Assembly (NCBI RefSeq): GCF_018873765.1
Contig: NC_057926.1
Location: forward strand, 34,332,946-34,396,945
Source of the DNA: Telopea speciosissima
Taxonomy: Eukaryota > Streptophyta > Magnoliopsida > Proteales > Proteaceae
Length of the DNA stretch: 64,000 nucleotides
Reading direction: 5' to 3'
Part shown: piece by piece, positions 22,114 to 32,203 of the stretch
Layout: each line of letters starts with the position of its first letter
Position numbering within the stretch: position 1 is the first letter of the stretch
The notes under the pieces: model-generated
Told to the model about the DNA's origin: nothing
The model's input: only the letters and a program-made list of their open reading frames with translations
Databases searched by the model: none
Program-made: the position numbers and the translations under genes

Positions 22114-23160
22114 CATATTATTAGTGGAACTATGTTCCTCTTTCTCTCTTCCTTTTTTTTTTTTAATAATAATGACATTTAATGTCATTCAAATTATCAT
22201 TCACAACCCGGACTTACAAATCCAAGCACAAATAATGTTATTGTACTAATCAACACGATTTATAAAATTATATGGATCGAGGTTACTTTCACCCACAGTG
22301 AATGGAGTCTCATTTATTTTTTTTTGGATAAAGAATGGGGTCCCATTCACCGCGGGGTGGGAAAAAGTATCGGGAAGGTATTTTAGAATATTTTAAAACT
22401 CTAGAAAGGATTTGTGTGATGGGTTCCTCCTCACGTGAAAAGGGGGGGGGGGGGGGTTCACTCAAACTTGAGTCGGTTTCTTGGTACCCAAGTCACTGAC
22501 TTGTTTTTTTAATTTCTTACTTTATATATAAATATATTTTGTGAGGGAAAATAGAAGTGATGTGAAGAACGTCTTTCTCTCTTGAATTCTATTCCACATA
22601 CAAGGGTTTCAGAGATCTAGTTATTTTTTATTCTGCTTTAGATGGTGTTTTTCGTATGTGGATCGCAGCATGATGGTATTCTCTTTGACAAGGGAAGTAG
22701 GGAGGTATTCTGCTTTTCTCCTGTGTTTGTCACGATAGGTTTGAGGTGAGGGTTTCTATATTTTTGTGAATCCACTTATTTGGGTGAACTATTTTTTATC
22801 CAAGAGGGATTTTTTCTCTTGATGATTGGTATGCTTTAATTCTGTCTAAAGAACTTGTAATGTCAATATTATTATTATAGTGGAAGATTTTTCTAGACTA
22901 GGTCCCTTTGTTTTTTGCCTTTCACCTTCGAAGGGCTTTCCTCATTAAAAATTGGCATGTTCGTTGTATGGCTTTGTTGATTTGGTTATTTGCAGTATTA
23001 GTTTTGCATATATTTATCCGTTGTGTTTGTCCATTATTTTGCACATAATGGTAAAAAGATTTGTTTTTTCCAACATTGTGAACCTAAGAATGGTGGGTAA
23101 ACCGTCCTCTATGAGTGGAGAGAAACTTAGTCCAAATTATATTATAACAAAGGGTTCGAA
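22114..23160. other. Intergenic; poly-G run; no gene seen
   Basis: Contains a 15-G run (22442-22456) and AT-rich sequence. The part from about 22500 to 23160 has a promoter/LTR-like look but no partner in the window, so I cannot classify it. The frame from 22952 (71 codons) has no recognisable features. Confidence 0.35.
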
Positions 23161-23286
23161 GAAATAACTAAAAAATACACATGTGAATAGGCGCTTCTTA
23201 TGCCTTATAATTGGAGAGACTTTCTCATATAATTTTCGAAAAAAAATAAATAAAGAATACCCATGTGAATTAGCACTTCCTACACC

Positions 23287-23708
23287 TAGGGATGTAAACG
23301 GATTGGATTTGGCTCGATACGGATCGAATGTAAGCGGATCTGGATATTTCCTGGCCGAATACGAATACCTCTAAACGGATTTGGATGCGGATCGAATTCG
23401 GATTTTTTACCATCCATTTACATCTCTGCCTTGTGTAACCCGGACCTTCCTCCCCCTAGTGGATACAAGTCACTCTCAATCCATATCTCTTAGATGATGA
23501 TTCTCTTTTCCTCATATTCTAGAACCTATTGAATCTTCAAAAACCCTCAAGATCATTATTTACTTAAATTTGTATTATTAAGTAATTGGATTTTTTTCAA
23601 ATGGATTTTTATCAGAGTATTCAAATTTTTTTCCGAATATCTCTAAACGAATACGGATGTCCTTATGCGGATCGAATTCAGGTTTTCAATTATCCATTTA
23701 CATCACTA
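23287..23708. mobile_element. hAT-type MITE, copy 3, with perfect 8-bp target duplication
   Basis: Left tip TAGGGATGTAAACGGATTGG, right tip TTTACATCACTA. CCTACACC lies exactly outside both ends (23279-23286, 23709-23716). The sequence on either side is a copy of the repeat also seen at 2735-2915 and 25255-25405, so the MITE jumped into that repeat. The centre (about 23430-23590) differs from the other MITE copies. Confidence 0.8.
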
Positions 23709-23839
23709 CCTACACCTCATCTTAAGAAAGACTTTTCTCATATATTTTTTATTTAATTTTTTGAAGGTATATTAAAAAAGTAAACATAAAGCTATTTCCC
23801 CAATACTTCTATTTTTTACCCTAAAACTGCCCTTAAAAA

Positions 23840-25235
23840 AGGTTCTTAGACGTGGAATAGTGTTACCCATATTATTCCTACTTTAAGATCCTTTAGTTTT
23901 AGAAGGATTGGAAATGGCCAAGATACCTTCTTTTGGATTGACCCTTGGATTCCCTCTATTCCTAAGTTTGTCATTCAACCAGAGACTTCTCAAAGAACTC
24001 ATCCTGAGAAGGTTTGTTTGTTTAAAAATGAACTTATGTGGAATGCCGATTTAATTAGAGCTATTGTTCCCTCTATTGCTTTTAATATTATCAATATCCC
24101 CATTTCTGATTCTCATGATAGCTGATGGTGTACTCTTGCTAAGAATGGTCGCTTTAGCACTAAGCGAGCGGCCAATTTTCTTCACTCTCATTCCACTAAT
24201 CGTGATTTTATTCTTTCTGCTTGGTGGAATTTTTTTTGAAAGCTCAAGTTACATCCTAAGTTTAAAATGTTTTTCTAGCGTGTATTACATGCAGGGATTC
24301 CAGTTAAAGATACTGTTTCAAAATAGACTCAAATCGACCTCACTTGTGCTTTTTGAGGCACTTGTAATGAGACTCTCTGACATATCTTCTTCTCATGTGG
24401 TTGGATTAAACATATCTGGACAGCTAGTCCTTTGGGTTTGAGAACCGAGTCTATTATCCACCCCTCTATGGAACATTTTTGCATAGCTACTCTATTGCAC
24501 AACAAGCTTGATAAGCTCCCTCTCAACTGGTTTTTTTTTTTCTGTTTTTATTATAACTTTTTATTTTATTTGGGATGCCAGAAACAATTTTTCTTTCGAA
24601 TCGATCAAACCTAATCCTCTCATGGTGATGAGAAAGATTGCTATTTGGATGAAAGATCTTGACATCTCTCCCCCCCCCCCCCCCCCCCCAATTTCGTCCC
24701 AGGATGTAACAAATATTGGTGAGGAGATTCTATTTTCATCTTCTATGCCTGATTTATCCATTTTACGATTTCCTGTTTTGTTACGCACAGAACTTGATTC
24801 TAGAGACCTAGGATCATCGAGATGGACATTTGGCATTTTGTTAGATGGCAAATTCATTTTGTTCAGTGCAGCTTTGACCAAAGAACATCATATTTTGAAA
24901 CCAGAGCTAGTAAGGATTTCCATTGGGTTAGATTTTACCAACAAAAGAGGGTTGAAGCTAAAAGAAGTTTGGTACTCAAATAAGTTGTTGCCTAAACTTC
25001 TTCCAACTCCATCCCAATCTCCGTGGCCTTTTGAGATTTTAACCTATTTTTTGGAGATTGCTAACAAATCCAAAGACATAACCTACCGGACAATGCCGAA
25101 CAATTTTTTGTTAACATATTTCAAATCCCTAGCTTACCAGGCCAGCTTAATTAAATTATCCTTTGTTTATGAACAGTGTATATAATATATCTCTTCTTTC
25201 TTCTCATCAAAAACAAAAAAATAAAAAATAAAAAA
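23840..25235 (+). pseudogene. LINE 3' part: zinc-finger reverse-transcriptase tail and degenerate RNase H
   Basis: Translated pieces show the C-terminal zf-RVT region of plant L1-type LINEs: FRIGNGQDTFFWIDPW, LHPKFKMFF then RVLHAGIPVKDTV, and FFSCGWIKHIW. A C-terminal segment from about 24704 (WTFGILLDGKF, HILKPELVRI, EIANKSKDITYR) is probably a worn RNase H domain. Several stops and frame shifts are present. A C20 run (24670-24689) interrupts the coding sequence. The A-rich tail at about 25205-25235 marks the 3' end. It lies between the two intact UGT genes. Confidence 0.7.
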
Positions 25236-25254
25236 ATTAAACACAAGGCACTTC

Positions 25255-25405
25255 CTACGACTCATGTTCAGAGAGACTTTTCCCATATACTATTCATGCC
25301 TTTCTCTTCTTCTCGTTTGAGGTGGAACCCACACATGTGAAAAACAAATGATCAATCTCTCGTGCCTTTCTCTTCTCTCTTTTGAGGTGAGACTTACATT
25401 AGAAA
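25255..25405. repeat. Dispersed repeat, copy 2 of 2735-2915
   Basis: Shares TTTTCCCATATACTATTCATG, TTTCTCTTCTTCTC and CACATGTGAAAAACAAA with the copy at 2.8 kb. It lies directly after the LINE tail. Confidence 0.6.
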
Positions 25406-25439
25406 TACTCTCTCTCTCTCCCCTTTGGATTAGAATCTT

Positions 25440-25800
25440 TTTGAGATGGCCATTTGATATTTACTGGAGTTAAGGTGTCTAATGGTCGGCTTGATTTAGT
25501 TTTGGTCAGTTTAATTCATTTTTATACATGTATCAAACCAAAAGCCGAACCATTAAAGTGAGATTCGATTTCGGTTTTGGTCCAATCGGTTTCAGGTTTT
25601 TATCAGGTATTCTTAACAAACTCTTATTCTTTCATTTATCGAATTGTTATTGGTTCGGTTTTAGTTTTCTAATAATTTTTTAAAATTTCTTTTTAAAAAA
25701 AAATAAATTCTTTAATATATTGATTTTTCCAGTTTTGGGTTACGGTCGGTTTTGGTTTAGTACTGATTTGTAAAACCCCAAGCCGAGCACAACCGATTCT
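25440..25800. repeat. Degenerate repeat rich in CGGTTTTGGT words
   Basis: Resembles in word content the hAT-like element at 59961-60580 (AATCGGTTTC, TCGGTTTTGG). Clear terminal repeats are not seen. Confidence 0.3.
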
Positions 25801-26159
25801 GAAACAATAAAACATAATGAAGTTAAGTTTTAAAAGTTTAGATAACAATATGATGGTAAAATGACTAAAATTTACCTATGATACAAAACGGGTCAAAATC
25901 CCAATAAAATGAAAGCATGAGTAAAAGGAACCTTGAGTGCATGCCCCCTAGGAGGTCAAAGAATCGATTCTCCTGGATTGCATATTGTGCCAAAAAGGCA
26001 CCCCTCTCTCCCCTCCATTCCCATCCTCCCCCTTTAGTTGTAGATTGTGGGCTTGTCTTAGCCTTCTCCCTTAGTTTGTAAATGACCTGTGGACCCTTGA
26101 GTAGGATAGATCAAAAAAAAATAAAAAGAACCCAATGATGATTTAAAAAAACAATATAA
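25801..26159. other. Intergenic, possible SINE remnant
   Basis: AATCGATTC at about 25962 is one base from the pol III B-box consensus, and an A-rich tail follows at about 26112-26130. No target duplication is evident, so this is weak. Confidence 0.25.
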
Positions 26160-27125
26160 AGGAGAATGAATCCTAAAAAAATTGATGCATTATTGAACTT
26201 GGATAGTTCCTTTTGTAATGATGCACGGTTGAACTCGTTCTATGATTGTGCTCACAAAGTTCTTCATACAGCTTCTTTAGATCATTGTCCTATAGCAATT
26301 ATATTTGACCTTTTGAAACATAAAAACTGTCCTTTAAGAGTTCACAAATTCTGGATGGACCACGAAGATTTCATAAAGTGGTGAGAAATTTAAGCCTGCT
26401 CTAAAGACTTGGGCTCGAGAGCATTTCCCTGATATTAACGTGTCTTGCAAGGAAGAAAAGGTGGCTCTCAAAGACATTCAAGAAATTTGAGGTTTTACCT
26501 AAAGAAGTGAATAATTGTTTCATCATATTTAGACAAATATTTCCCCATCTGTGTGGGGAATTTCTTTGTGAAGGTAATTTCAAAAACTATGGCATCGAGA
26601 TTGAATCCCCTTCTCCCTAAATTTTATTATTATTTTTTTTTTTGGTAACGTCTCCCTAAATTAATTTCAGAGGGAAACTTCAGTATGGTTTCTGAGCTGA
26701 TCAACCTTGTGCACCGTCCCATGAGATGAGACATGACTGGTCTCAAATTTGATATTCAAAAAGCTTATGATACGTTTTTTTGGAATTTCTTATTTGCGAT
26801 TCTTTAGAAATTTGGTTTCAATGCAAAGTGGATCTCGTGGATCCATTACTCTCCGCTCTACCAGATTTCTATTCTCTTGAATGGCAATCCAGTTGGTTTC
26901 TTTAAAGTTCAAAGGGTGATCTGATATCTCCCATCTTCTTTATCTTGGCAGAGGAAGTTTTATGCCGGGTCTTAAATTCCTAACTAGTAATGACAAACTG
27001 AAACCTGTCCAGGGGCCTCGAGGTATAGTTGTACCAATAAATTCCACTCCTTGGCTCCTTGCGCTTTGTGTTCAGGATGCTTTAGGTTGCTCACGAGTTC
27101 ATTCTCAATAAATCATTTTTATTTA
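26160..27125 (+). pseudogene. Decayed, internally deleted LINE
   Basis: Pieces of an L1-type ORF2 occur in order. Endonuclease C-terminus: SLDHCPIAI then VHKFWMDHEDF, 26270-26382. Reverse transcriptase: ICVGNFFVKVISKTMASRL about 26540-26600, GLKFDIQKAYD about 26735-26770, WNFLFAIL, ISILLNGNPVGFF about 26866-26905. Most of the linker between them is gone and stops are common. The A-rich end is near 27128. No active element. Confidence 0.65.
26624..26650 (-). mobile_element. 27-bp retroposed tail flanked by a 12-bp target duplication
   Basis: Inside the LINE reverse transcriptase, TCTCCCTAAATT occurs twice (26612-26623 and 26651-26662) around a T-rich stretch. Read on the minus strand it is ACGTTACC followed by a poly(A)/(ATA)n tail. 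It is most simply a severely 5'-truncated SINE or LINE insertion. Confidence 0.6.
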
Positions 27126-27374
27126 GCAAAAATAATAATAATAAATAAATAGTGCATGTAAAAAGAAAGTGAAAACCATAAGTATCTATATCAGGAAGTG
27201 TTTTCTGTTCAAGAGCATGGATCATGCGCTAGAATGGAGGTCAATGAAAGCACATGATAAAGCATCAACTGGGGTAAGATTTCTATCTTTAATAGGGGGT
27301 GGGTGGGTCAGTTCATGCCATCATGTGTCCGGTATAGGAACTACACTCCCGGACAGAGTTCTTTTTCCCATATC

Positions 27375-28796
27375 TTAAATGATCTTGCAGCTCTTCCATA
27401 TGTGTGCAACCTCGGATAGTGCCTCTGTGGAAGACCCATCATTGCTCAACACCTTGTTCGCTTCATCCTTGAGTTCACTCATCTTGCTTTGAATTCTCTT
27501 TCCTTCTTCCCCTTCCATTAAGCTCTTCACCACTTTTGCAATCTCTTGTCGCCCTATTAAGCCTTTCTCATCTGCTTTGGGCCTTAATGCCACGTTTATG
27601 TCCTCCACTAACATTACTGCATTCATCTTTTGCTCTGCATAGAGTGGCCAAGCAATTAAGGGCACACCATGCACTACACTCTCTAGTACTGAGTTCCATC
27701 CACTATGACTCAAGAATCCTCCAGTTGAATCATGACTAAGAACTTGAATCTGAGGAGCCCATGAGGGCACAACTAGGCCCATCTCTTTAGTCCTCGCCAA
27801 GAACCCCTCAGGCAAGAAGGTTAATGGGTCCTCCATGCTTTGCACTGTAAAAAATGTAGCATCAGCAGCTCCTTTAGTTGGGCTCTTAATAACCCACAAG
27901 AACCTATGCCCACTTTCCTCCAATCCTAAGGCCAATTCCTTAACTTGTTCCAACGAGAGGGCTCCACCACTCCCAAATGACACAAATAGAACTGAGCTTC
28001 TTGGTTGATTATCCAACCATCGCAAGCACCCGGTTGAATCGGTCACATCCGATGAACCGATTTGTATGAGTGGTCCAATCGGGTAAACCGGCGGCACAGT
28101 ATGGACTCTTCCTTCCTTGAAAGCTTTAATGGCACTTCCTTCCAACCCATTGAAGCTATTCAATAGAACACCATCCGCTAATCTATAACGTTTTGCAGTG
28201 TGTAGAAGCCACTTGTAAGCCTCATTATTCCCGTCTTGGGCTGGATCAGGGAGATCTCTTCCATGTAATGGCACGCAACCGGGCAGCATCACCGGTTCAG
28301 GCAAGTCCTTATAATCGCAAGAGTAGGTCTCATCGAGGTTCGGCAAATGGAGAAAAAACGAAAAAAAGGCAGTTGTTGAAGGGAAGAACATGTAAGATGG
28401 AATCTTGAATTCCTTAGCGACATCAAATGCTTCTGTACCGAAGAGATCAACAACTAAGGCAACAAGATGAGTTGTTGAAGTTAAGATATACAAAGCTTTA
28501 CGAATAGAAGAAATGGAGCGAGAAAGTGTGAGGCAGATTCGAGTTTCGACCTTAACATCTCCGGGGAGATCATCGAGGTTAACCGGAGGTAGAAAGATAG
28601 AGGTTATGGTCTTAGGAAGGGCATCAAGGACGGCATTTTGGGCTTTGGGTGGTGATCCATCGTTAGGGATGATGAAGGTGATAGTGAAATTGTGGTGGGC
28701 GATGAGTCGTTTAGCGAAAATAGTGAGTGGGATTAGGTGACCCATTCCTGGAGTTGGTATAATCGCAATGTTGTGAGTTGATTGAGTTTCTTCCAT
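27375..28796 (-). CDS. UGT72B: UDP-glycosyltransferase, UGT72B type, inverted paralogue
   Basis: A 473-residue, intron-less paralogue of the gene at 19638-21059, in convergent orientation about 6.3 kb away. It keeps GMGHLIPL with His20, Asp117 in LVVDLFG, and a 44-residue PSPG box with the final EQ, so donor binding and catalysis look possible. One conserved position differs: the box reads SHSGWNS where the other copy has THCGWNS, replacing Cys365 by Ser next to the conserved His364. Other substitutions are scattered, as expected for a functional but diverging gene. Role by family: glucosylation of small phenolics from UDP-glucose in the cytosol. The start at 28796 begins MEETQ, as in the paralogue. 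Confidence 0.92.
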   Translation of the reverse strand: MEETQSTHNIAIIPTPGMGHLIPLTIFAKRLIAHHNFTITFIIPNDGSPPKAQNAVLDALPKTITSIFLPPVNLDDLPGDVKVETRICLTLSRSISSIRKALYILTSTTHLVALVVDLFGTEAFDVAKEFKIPSYMFFPSTTAFFSFFLHLPNLDETYSCDYKDLPEPVMLPGCVPLHGRDLPDPAQDGNNEAYKWLLHTAKRYRLADGVLLNSFNGLEGSAIKAFKEGRVHTVPPVYPIGPLIQIGSSDVTDSTGCLRWLDNQPRSSVLFVSFGSGGALSLEQVKELALGLEESGHRFLWVIKSPTKGAADATFFTVQSMEDPLTFLPEGFLARTKEMGLVVPSWAPQIQVLSHDSTGGFLSHSGWNSVLESVVHGVPLIAWPLYAEQKMNAVMLVEDINVALRPKADEKGLIGRQEIAKVVKSLMEGEEGKRIQSKMSELKDEANKVLSNDGSSTEALSEVAHIWKSCKII

Positions 28797-28852
28797 GGCT
28801 GATGGGTGTAGTAGGTTTCAAGGCTATGACGAAAGAAGCAGAGAGAGTCCAT

Positions 28853-28868
28853 GGGTATATAGATAGAT
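28853..28868 (-). promoter_or_regulatory. Candidate TATA box of the inverted UGT gene
   Basis: On the minus strand TCTATATACC lies about 60 bases before the start codon, followed by a leader containing AGCCTTGAAACCTAC, which the other UGT promoter shares. Confidence 0.5.
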
Positions 28869-29269
28869 GGGCTTAAATATCTTCATTTGTGTTTGTTTCC
28901 ATTCTTGTTTTATTTGGACGGAGAAAGCAAAGAACAGACTGCTAGAGAGATATTTCAGTTGTTGTTTGTCTGGCATGCATGCTTGTGCTGCTTGTGCATC
29001 AGAGAAAGTTGTGTAAATTTTTTTTTTCTATGAGAAAAGTTTTATGTGGGGAGTGTATCGATCATGTTCAGACACAGAAGAGGACGAAATGATCACTAAC
29101 CTTATAAAAGATCGAAATTCAGCCCCCCATGATGTCAACGTGCATGTTCTCATTGACCCCATGCTGAGGGCCATGCTCACCCACAAAGAACACTAATCCT
29201 TTTAAAAAGGAAAAAAAATTAGTGAAGAAAGTAGATATTTCTTCTCTAATTAAAAGCTTTATTGGAATC
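28869..29269. other. Upstream region of the inverted UGT gene
   Basis: No open frame or repeat recognised. It contains the distal promoter on the minus strand; I cannot name elements in it. Confidence 0.35.
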
Positions 29270-29368
29270 CTTGTGAGTATCATATTTGATCCCTTGTGGG
29301 TCTTCTCCTTGCCTCCTTACGGGGCTTGATGGCCGATAGACCTTAGACAACTGCACCACCAAAAAAAA
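29270..29368 (+). mobile_element. SINE-like retroposon with near-perfect 18-bp target duplication
   Basis: About 99 bp ending in a poly(A) run (29361-29372, partly shared with the duplication). It is flanked by AAAAGCTTTATTGGAATC (29252-29269) and the same word with two changes (29369-29386). No clear pol III A and B boxes, so the source RNA is unknown. Confidence 0.5.
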
Positions 29369-29607
29369 AAAAGTTTTAATGGAATCGATTCTTCAGTGAC
29401 TCATGAGTCGTGACTTGATGTCAGTTTCAAATATATTTTATGGTTAGGACATATAAAATATAAAAGTGGTAATTTTCATGCACGGCTCTCTATAAGGAGG
29501 AGGGATTACGATTCAATTAGGGAGCATTTGATCATTTTGACCCTTATTGTAAGAGAGGTGGCACAACCATGCAAGTGTGCACAGAATTTTTACCTAATAT
29601 AATATTA

Positions 29608-31097
29608 GGGCAAGAGAACGCTCTCTGGGCCTCTAAAGCCTATGTGCATGCATTGGGCAACAGGAGCGCACGCGCAAGCATGGGTTTTTACAAATGCCCC
29701 ATGAAAATACTCATTTGTCCAAATGCCCCTACAACTTTCTAATTGCAAACTCCCCCCTGCTTTCAAAATAGTGAAGCATTTTGGTCCAATTTGATAATTT
29801 GGGACATTAGACGTCAGTTTCAGGGTATCTAATGACCAAAATGCCCTTCTGATAAAAACCCATCAAAATTAAAAAATAAAATGACCAAATTACCCTCATG
29901 TTCTCCAAATGGTTTAGGGTTTGAAATTGAAAATCAAACCCTAAATCATTTGGGGAAGATGAACCCTAAAATCAAACCTCCAAAATTGAAGTTGCAGTGA
30001 AGAAATTTGTGGGTTAGGGTTTTTCTTTTTTCTTTTTTTTCTTTTTTGTTTTTTCTTTCATTGATTCGAGCCTGGAATGAGTTCGGTTAGGAACTTAGGA
30101 AGTTTCTTCTGATTTGGCTTTAGGTTTTAAATATTTAATTATAATTATTTTCTAAAATTTTGACCATGAAAATTCTGATTCAACTCTGAGGCTTTGTGAT
30201 TAGGTGAATTTTTGGACTTGAAAGCGAAGAAAACAGTGGGAAGAACAAAAGAGTTGAATTCGATGGTTATATGATCTTGGTTAGCTTGATTGCACTGAAG
30301 ATTTGAATCTATTTGAGAATGGGATCTCATTTGGACTTTAAAAATATTGGCGATGGATTGCTGCCGGAAGGAAGTGGTGGTGGTGGTGCTGGAAGAGATT
30401 ACCGGGAAATTTCACACTGACACGACAACCTTCCGTTTATTCGTTGACCTTCAATGAGTTTCAGAACTCCATGGGTGGCCTTAGGAAGGATTTTGGCTCG
30501 ATGAACATGGATGAATTGCTCAAGAACATTTGAACTGCTGAAGAGACTCAAGCCATGGCTTCTTCCTTAGGTATTGCTGAAGGTGGGTTCCCTGGAGGGA
30601 ATCTGCAGAGGCAGGGTTCAAACCATGGCTTCTTCCTTAAGTTTAATTTTCAGTTTTGGAGGTTTGATTTTAGGGTTCATTTTCCCCAAATGGTTTAGGG
30701 TTTGATTTTCAGTTTCAAACCCCAAACCATTTGGGGAAGATGAGGGCAATTTGGTCATTTTATTTTTTTTATTTTGGTTAGTTTTTATCAATGACATTTT
30801 GGTCATTAGATATCCTGAAACTAACGTCTAACTTCCCAAATTAACGGACTGGACCAAAATGATACACTGTTTTGAAAGTAGGAGGGAGTTTGCAATTAGA
30901 AAAGTTGTAGGGGGCCATTTGGACAATGGGCATTTTCAGGGGGAATTTGTTAAAAACCCCACAAGCATCGACTTGGATGGGATTTCTGCCTTTCCACGGG
31001 GGAAGGATGGTACTTTCCATGGAGGCCAGCACGGTGGGTTTTGTGTCTAAGCGTAGGAGCCACACTGGCCACAGGACCAGGTATCGTTCTTTTCCCC
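29608..31097. mobile_element. Pack-MULE with ~400-bp TIRs carrying a bZIP gene fragment
   Basis: Long terminal inverted repeats begin GGGCAAGAGAACG (left) and GGGGAAAAGAACG (right, minus strand). They align through blocks such as AATGACCAAAATG and CAAACCCTAAA to about 30000 and 30640. Flanking 9-mers ATAATATTA (29599-29607) and ATAAAATTA (31098-31106) match at 8 of 9 positions, the Mutator duplication length. There is no transposase. The interior holds the 5' end of an ABF/AREB gene, so this is a gene-capturing Pack-MULE. Confidence 0.8.
30319..30620 (+). pseudogene. Captured 5' fragment of an ABF/AREB (ABI5-like) bZIP gene
   Basis: The start MGSHLDFKNIGDG and, after a frame change, RQPSVYSLTFNEFQN, KDFGSMNMDELLKNI, TAEETQAMA and GGNLQRQGS match the N-terminal conserved regions of ABA-responsive bZIP factors (ABF/AREB/ABI5 group A). 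These regions hold phosphorylation sites for SnRK2 kinases. The fragment stops in the first exon, so the basic region and leucine zipper are missing. An in-frame stop, a +1/-1 shift between about 30400 and 30425, and a TGA where the family has Trp (30535-30537 region) make it non-coding. It could act only as an RNA source. The identification rests on motif memory but several motifs agree in order. Confidence 0.8.
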
Positions 31098-31776
31098 ATA
31101 AAATTAATAGAAAATAAAGCTAGATACATTATCCTTTACTGTAATAGATACCCATGTAATCCTTGCCTTTTGGGCCACCCTCATAGCAACATAAAACCAA
31201 AAAAGAATTCTTTAAAGTTATAGTGAAATCCATGATCGAGCTTATACATAGAAGAAATTGTTAAAATAAGTTTAAACAAGTCTTAAGCTATCCAAGCTAT
31301 TCCCTACTCCATCCAACTAACAAGAAAATAATTATCTACCCAAACCTCTATTTGCCAATATTCTATATACCCAAACCTCTATTTACTAGTATTCTTTTGC
31401 TAGCTATCATTTGTTGCAAACCCTGCAACATGCCTCTAACCTTAGATGCCAACAAGTTCATGCAAGTCCATAATCCATAGAAGCATAACAAAATTGTGAC
31501 TTAAGTAATGAAGTCAGTTTCAATTTGTTTCTCAATTTATAGACTTAAGTGATGAGGCTTAAAAAGTTGGCCTTTTGTTTTTGTTTTTATTTTACTCTTT
31601 TGAGGGGTCGGGCAGTGGGTAGGGCGGTCAATCAGCTTCGGGCAGAAGGCCACCTACCTACCTTCCTTCCACAACGAGGCTCCACATATTGCAGATGGAT
31701 GCTTTCTACATTTCTAGATGACGATCTAAATAGAGCACTCCACCTTTCCACGGTAACAGCAATAGTGACGGATCTT
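31098..31776. other. Intergenic, nothing recognised
   Basis: AT-rich. A duplicated phrase CCCAAACCTCTATTT occurs near 31339 and 31370. No gene features. Confidence 0.4.
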
Positions 31777-31936
31777 TGTCCCCCTCCAATTCCCTACCCG
31801 GCTCAGTTCCCCCAGTGCCTGTAATAAAGGGGGGCAATGACCACCATACCCCTCCCGAACATTCTACTCTGGTGGGGTCCACCCCTTATTATAGGCACTA
31901 GGGGAACTGGGCTGGGCAGGGAGCCGTAGGAGGTAA
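31777..31936. mobile_element. 160-bp MITE, copy 1
   Basis: Arms CTCAGTTCCCCCAGTGCCT and AGGGGAACTGGGCTGGGCAG pair as inverted repeats. Outer tips are TTGTCCCCCTCC on the left and AGGAGGTAA on the right. A second copy begins 200 bp to the right at 32138. Confidence 0.6.
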
Positions 31937-32137
31937 TTTTTCCAATAGGGACCTGAGTAGCACCACACGAAGTCACACTCCCAAAATGGGATGTGGCCCC
32001 GACACCAACTCTCTCTATAGCACTGAAAGAAACCCCAAGGCTCTGACCTTCCAAACTCACTTCAGTAAAAGTAACACTAGCAACCATCCAGACCAGTTAC
32101 TGTTCCACATATGGGGTTGTTCATCGTCCAGGAAAAT

Positions 32138-32203
32138 TATCTCCTCCAGTACCCTGCCCGGCCCAGTTCCCCAGTTCTTTTAATAAGAGGAGGGGTTGGA
32201 CCC
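32138..32203. mobile_element. MITE copy 2, left part (split by Copia-B)
   Basis: TTATCTCCTCCAG tip followed by GCCCGGCCCAGTTCCCCAG. Its partner arm, GGGGAACTGGGCCGAGCAGG, lies at 41326-41411 beyond Copia-B. Joined length would be about 152 bp, close to copy 1. Confidence 0.65.

Noticed and set aside
22442-22456. Poly-G, poly-C (24670-24689) and C runs near 44790 and 54209 as structured signals
   Set aside because: Isolated homopolymers; length may also be affected by assembly error.
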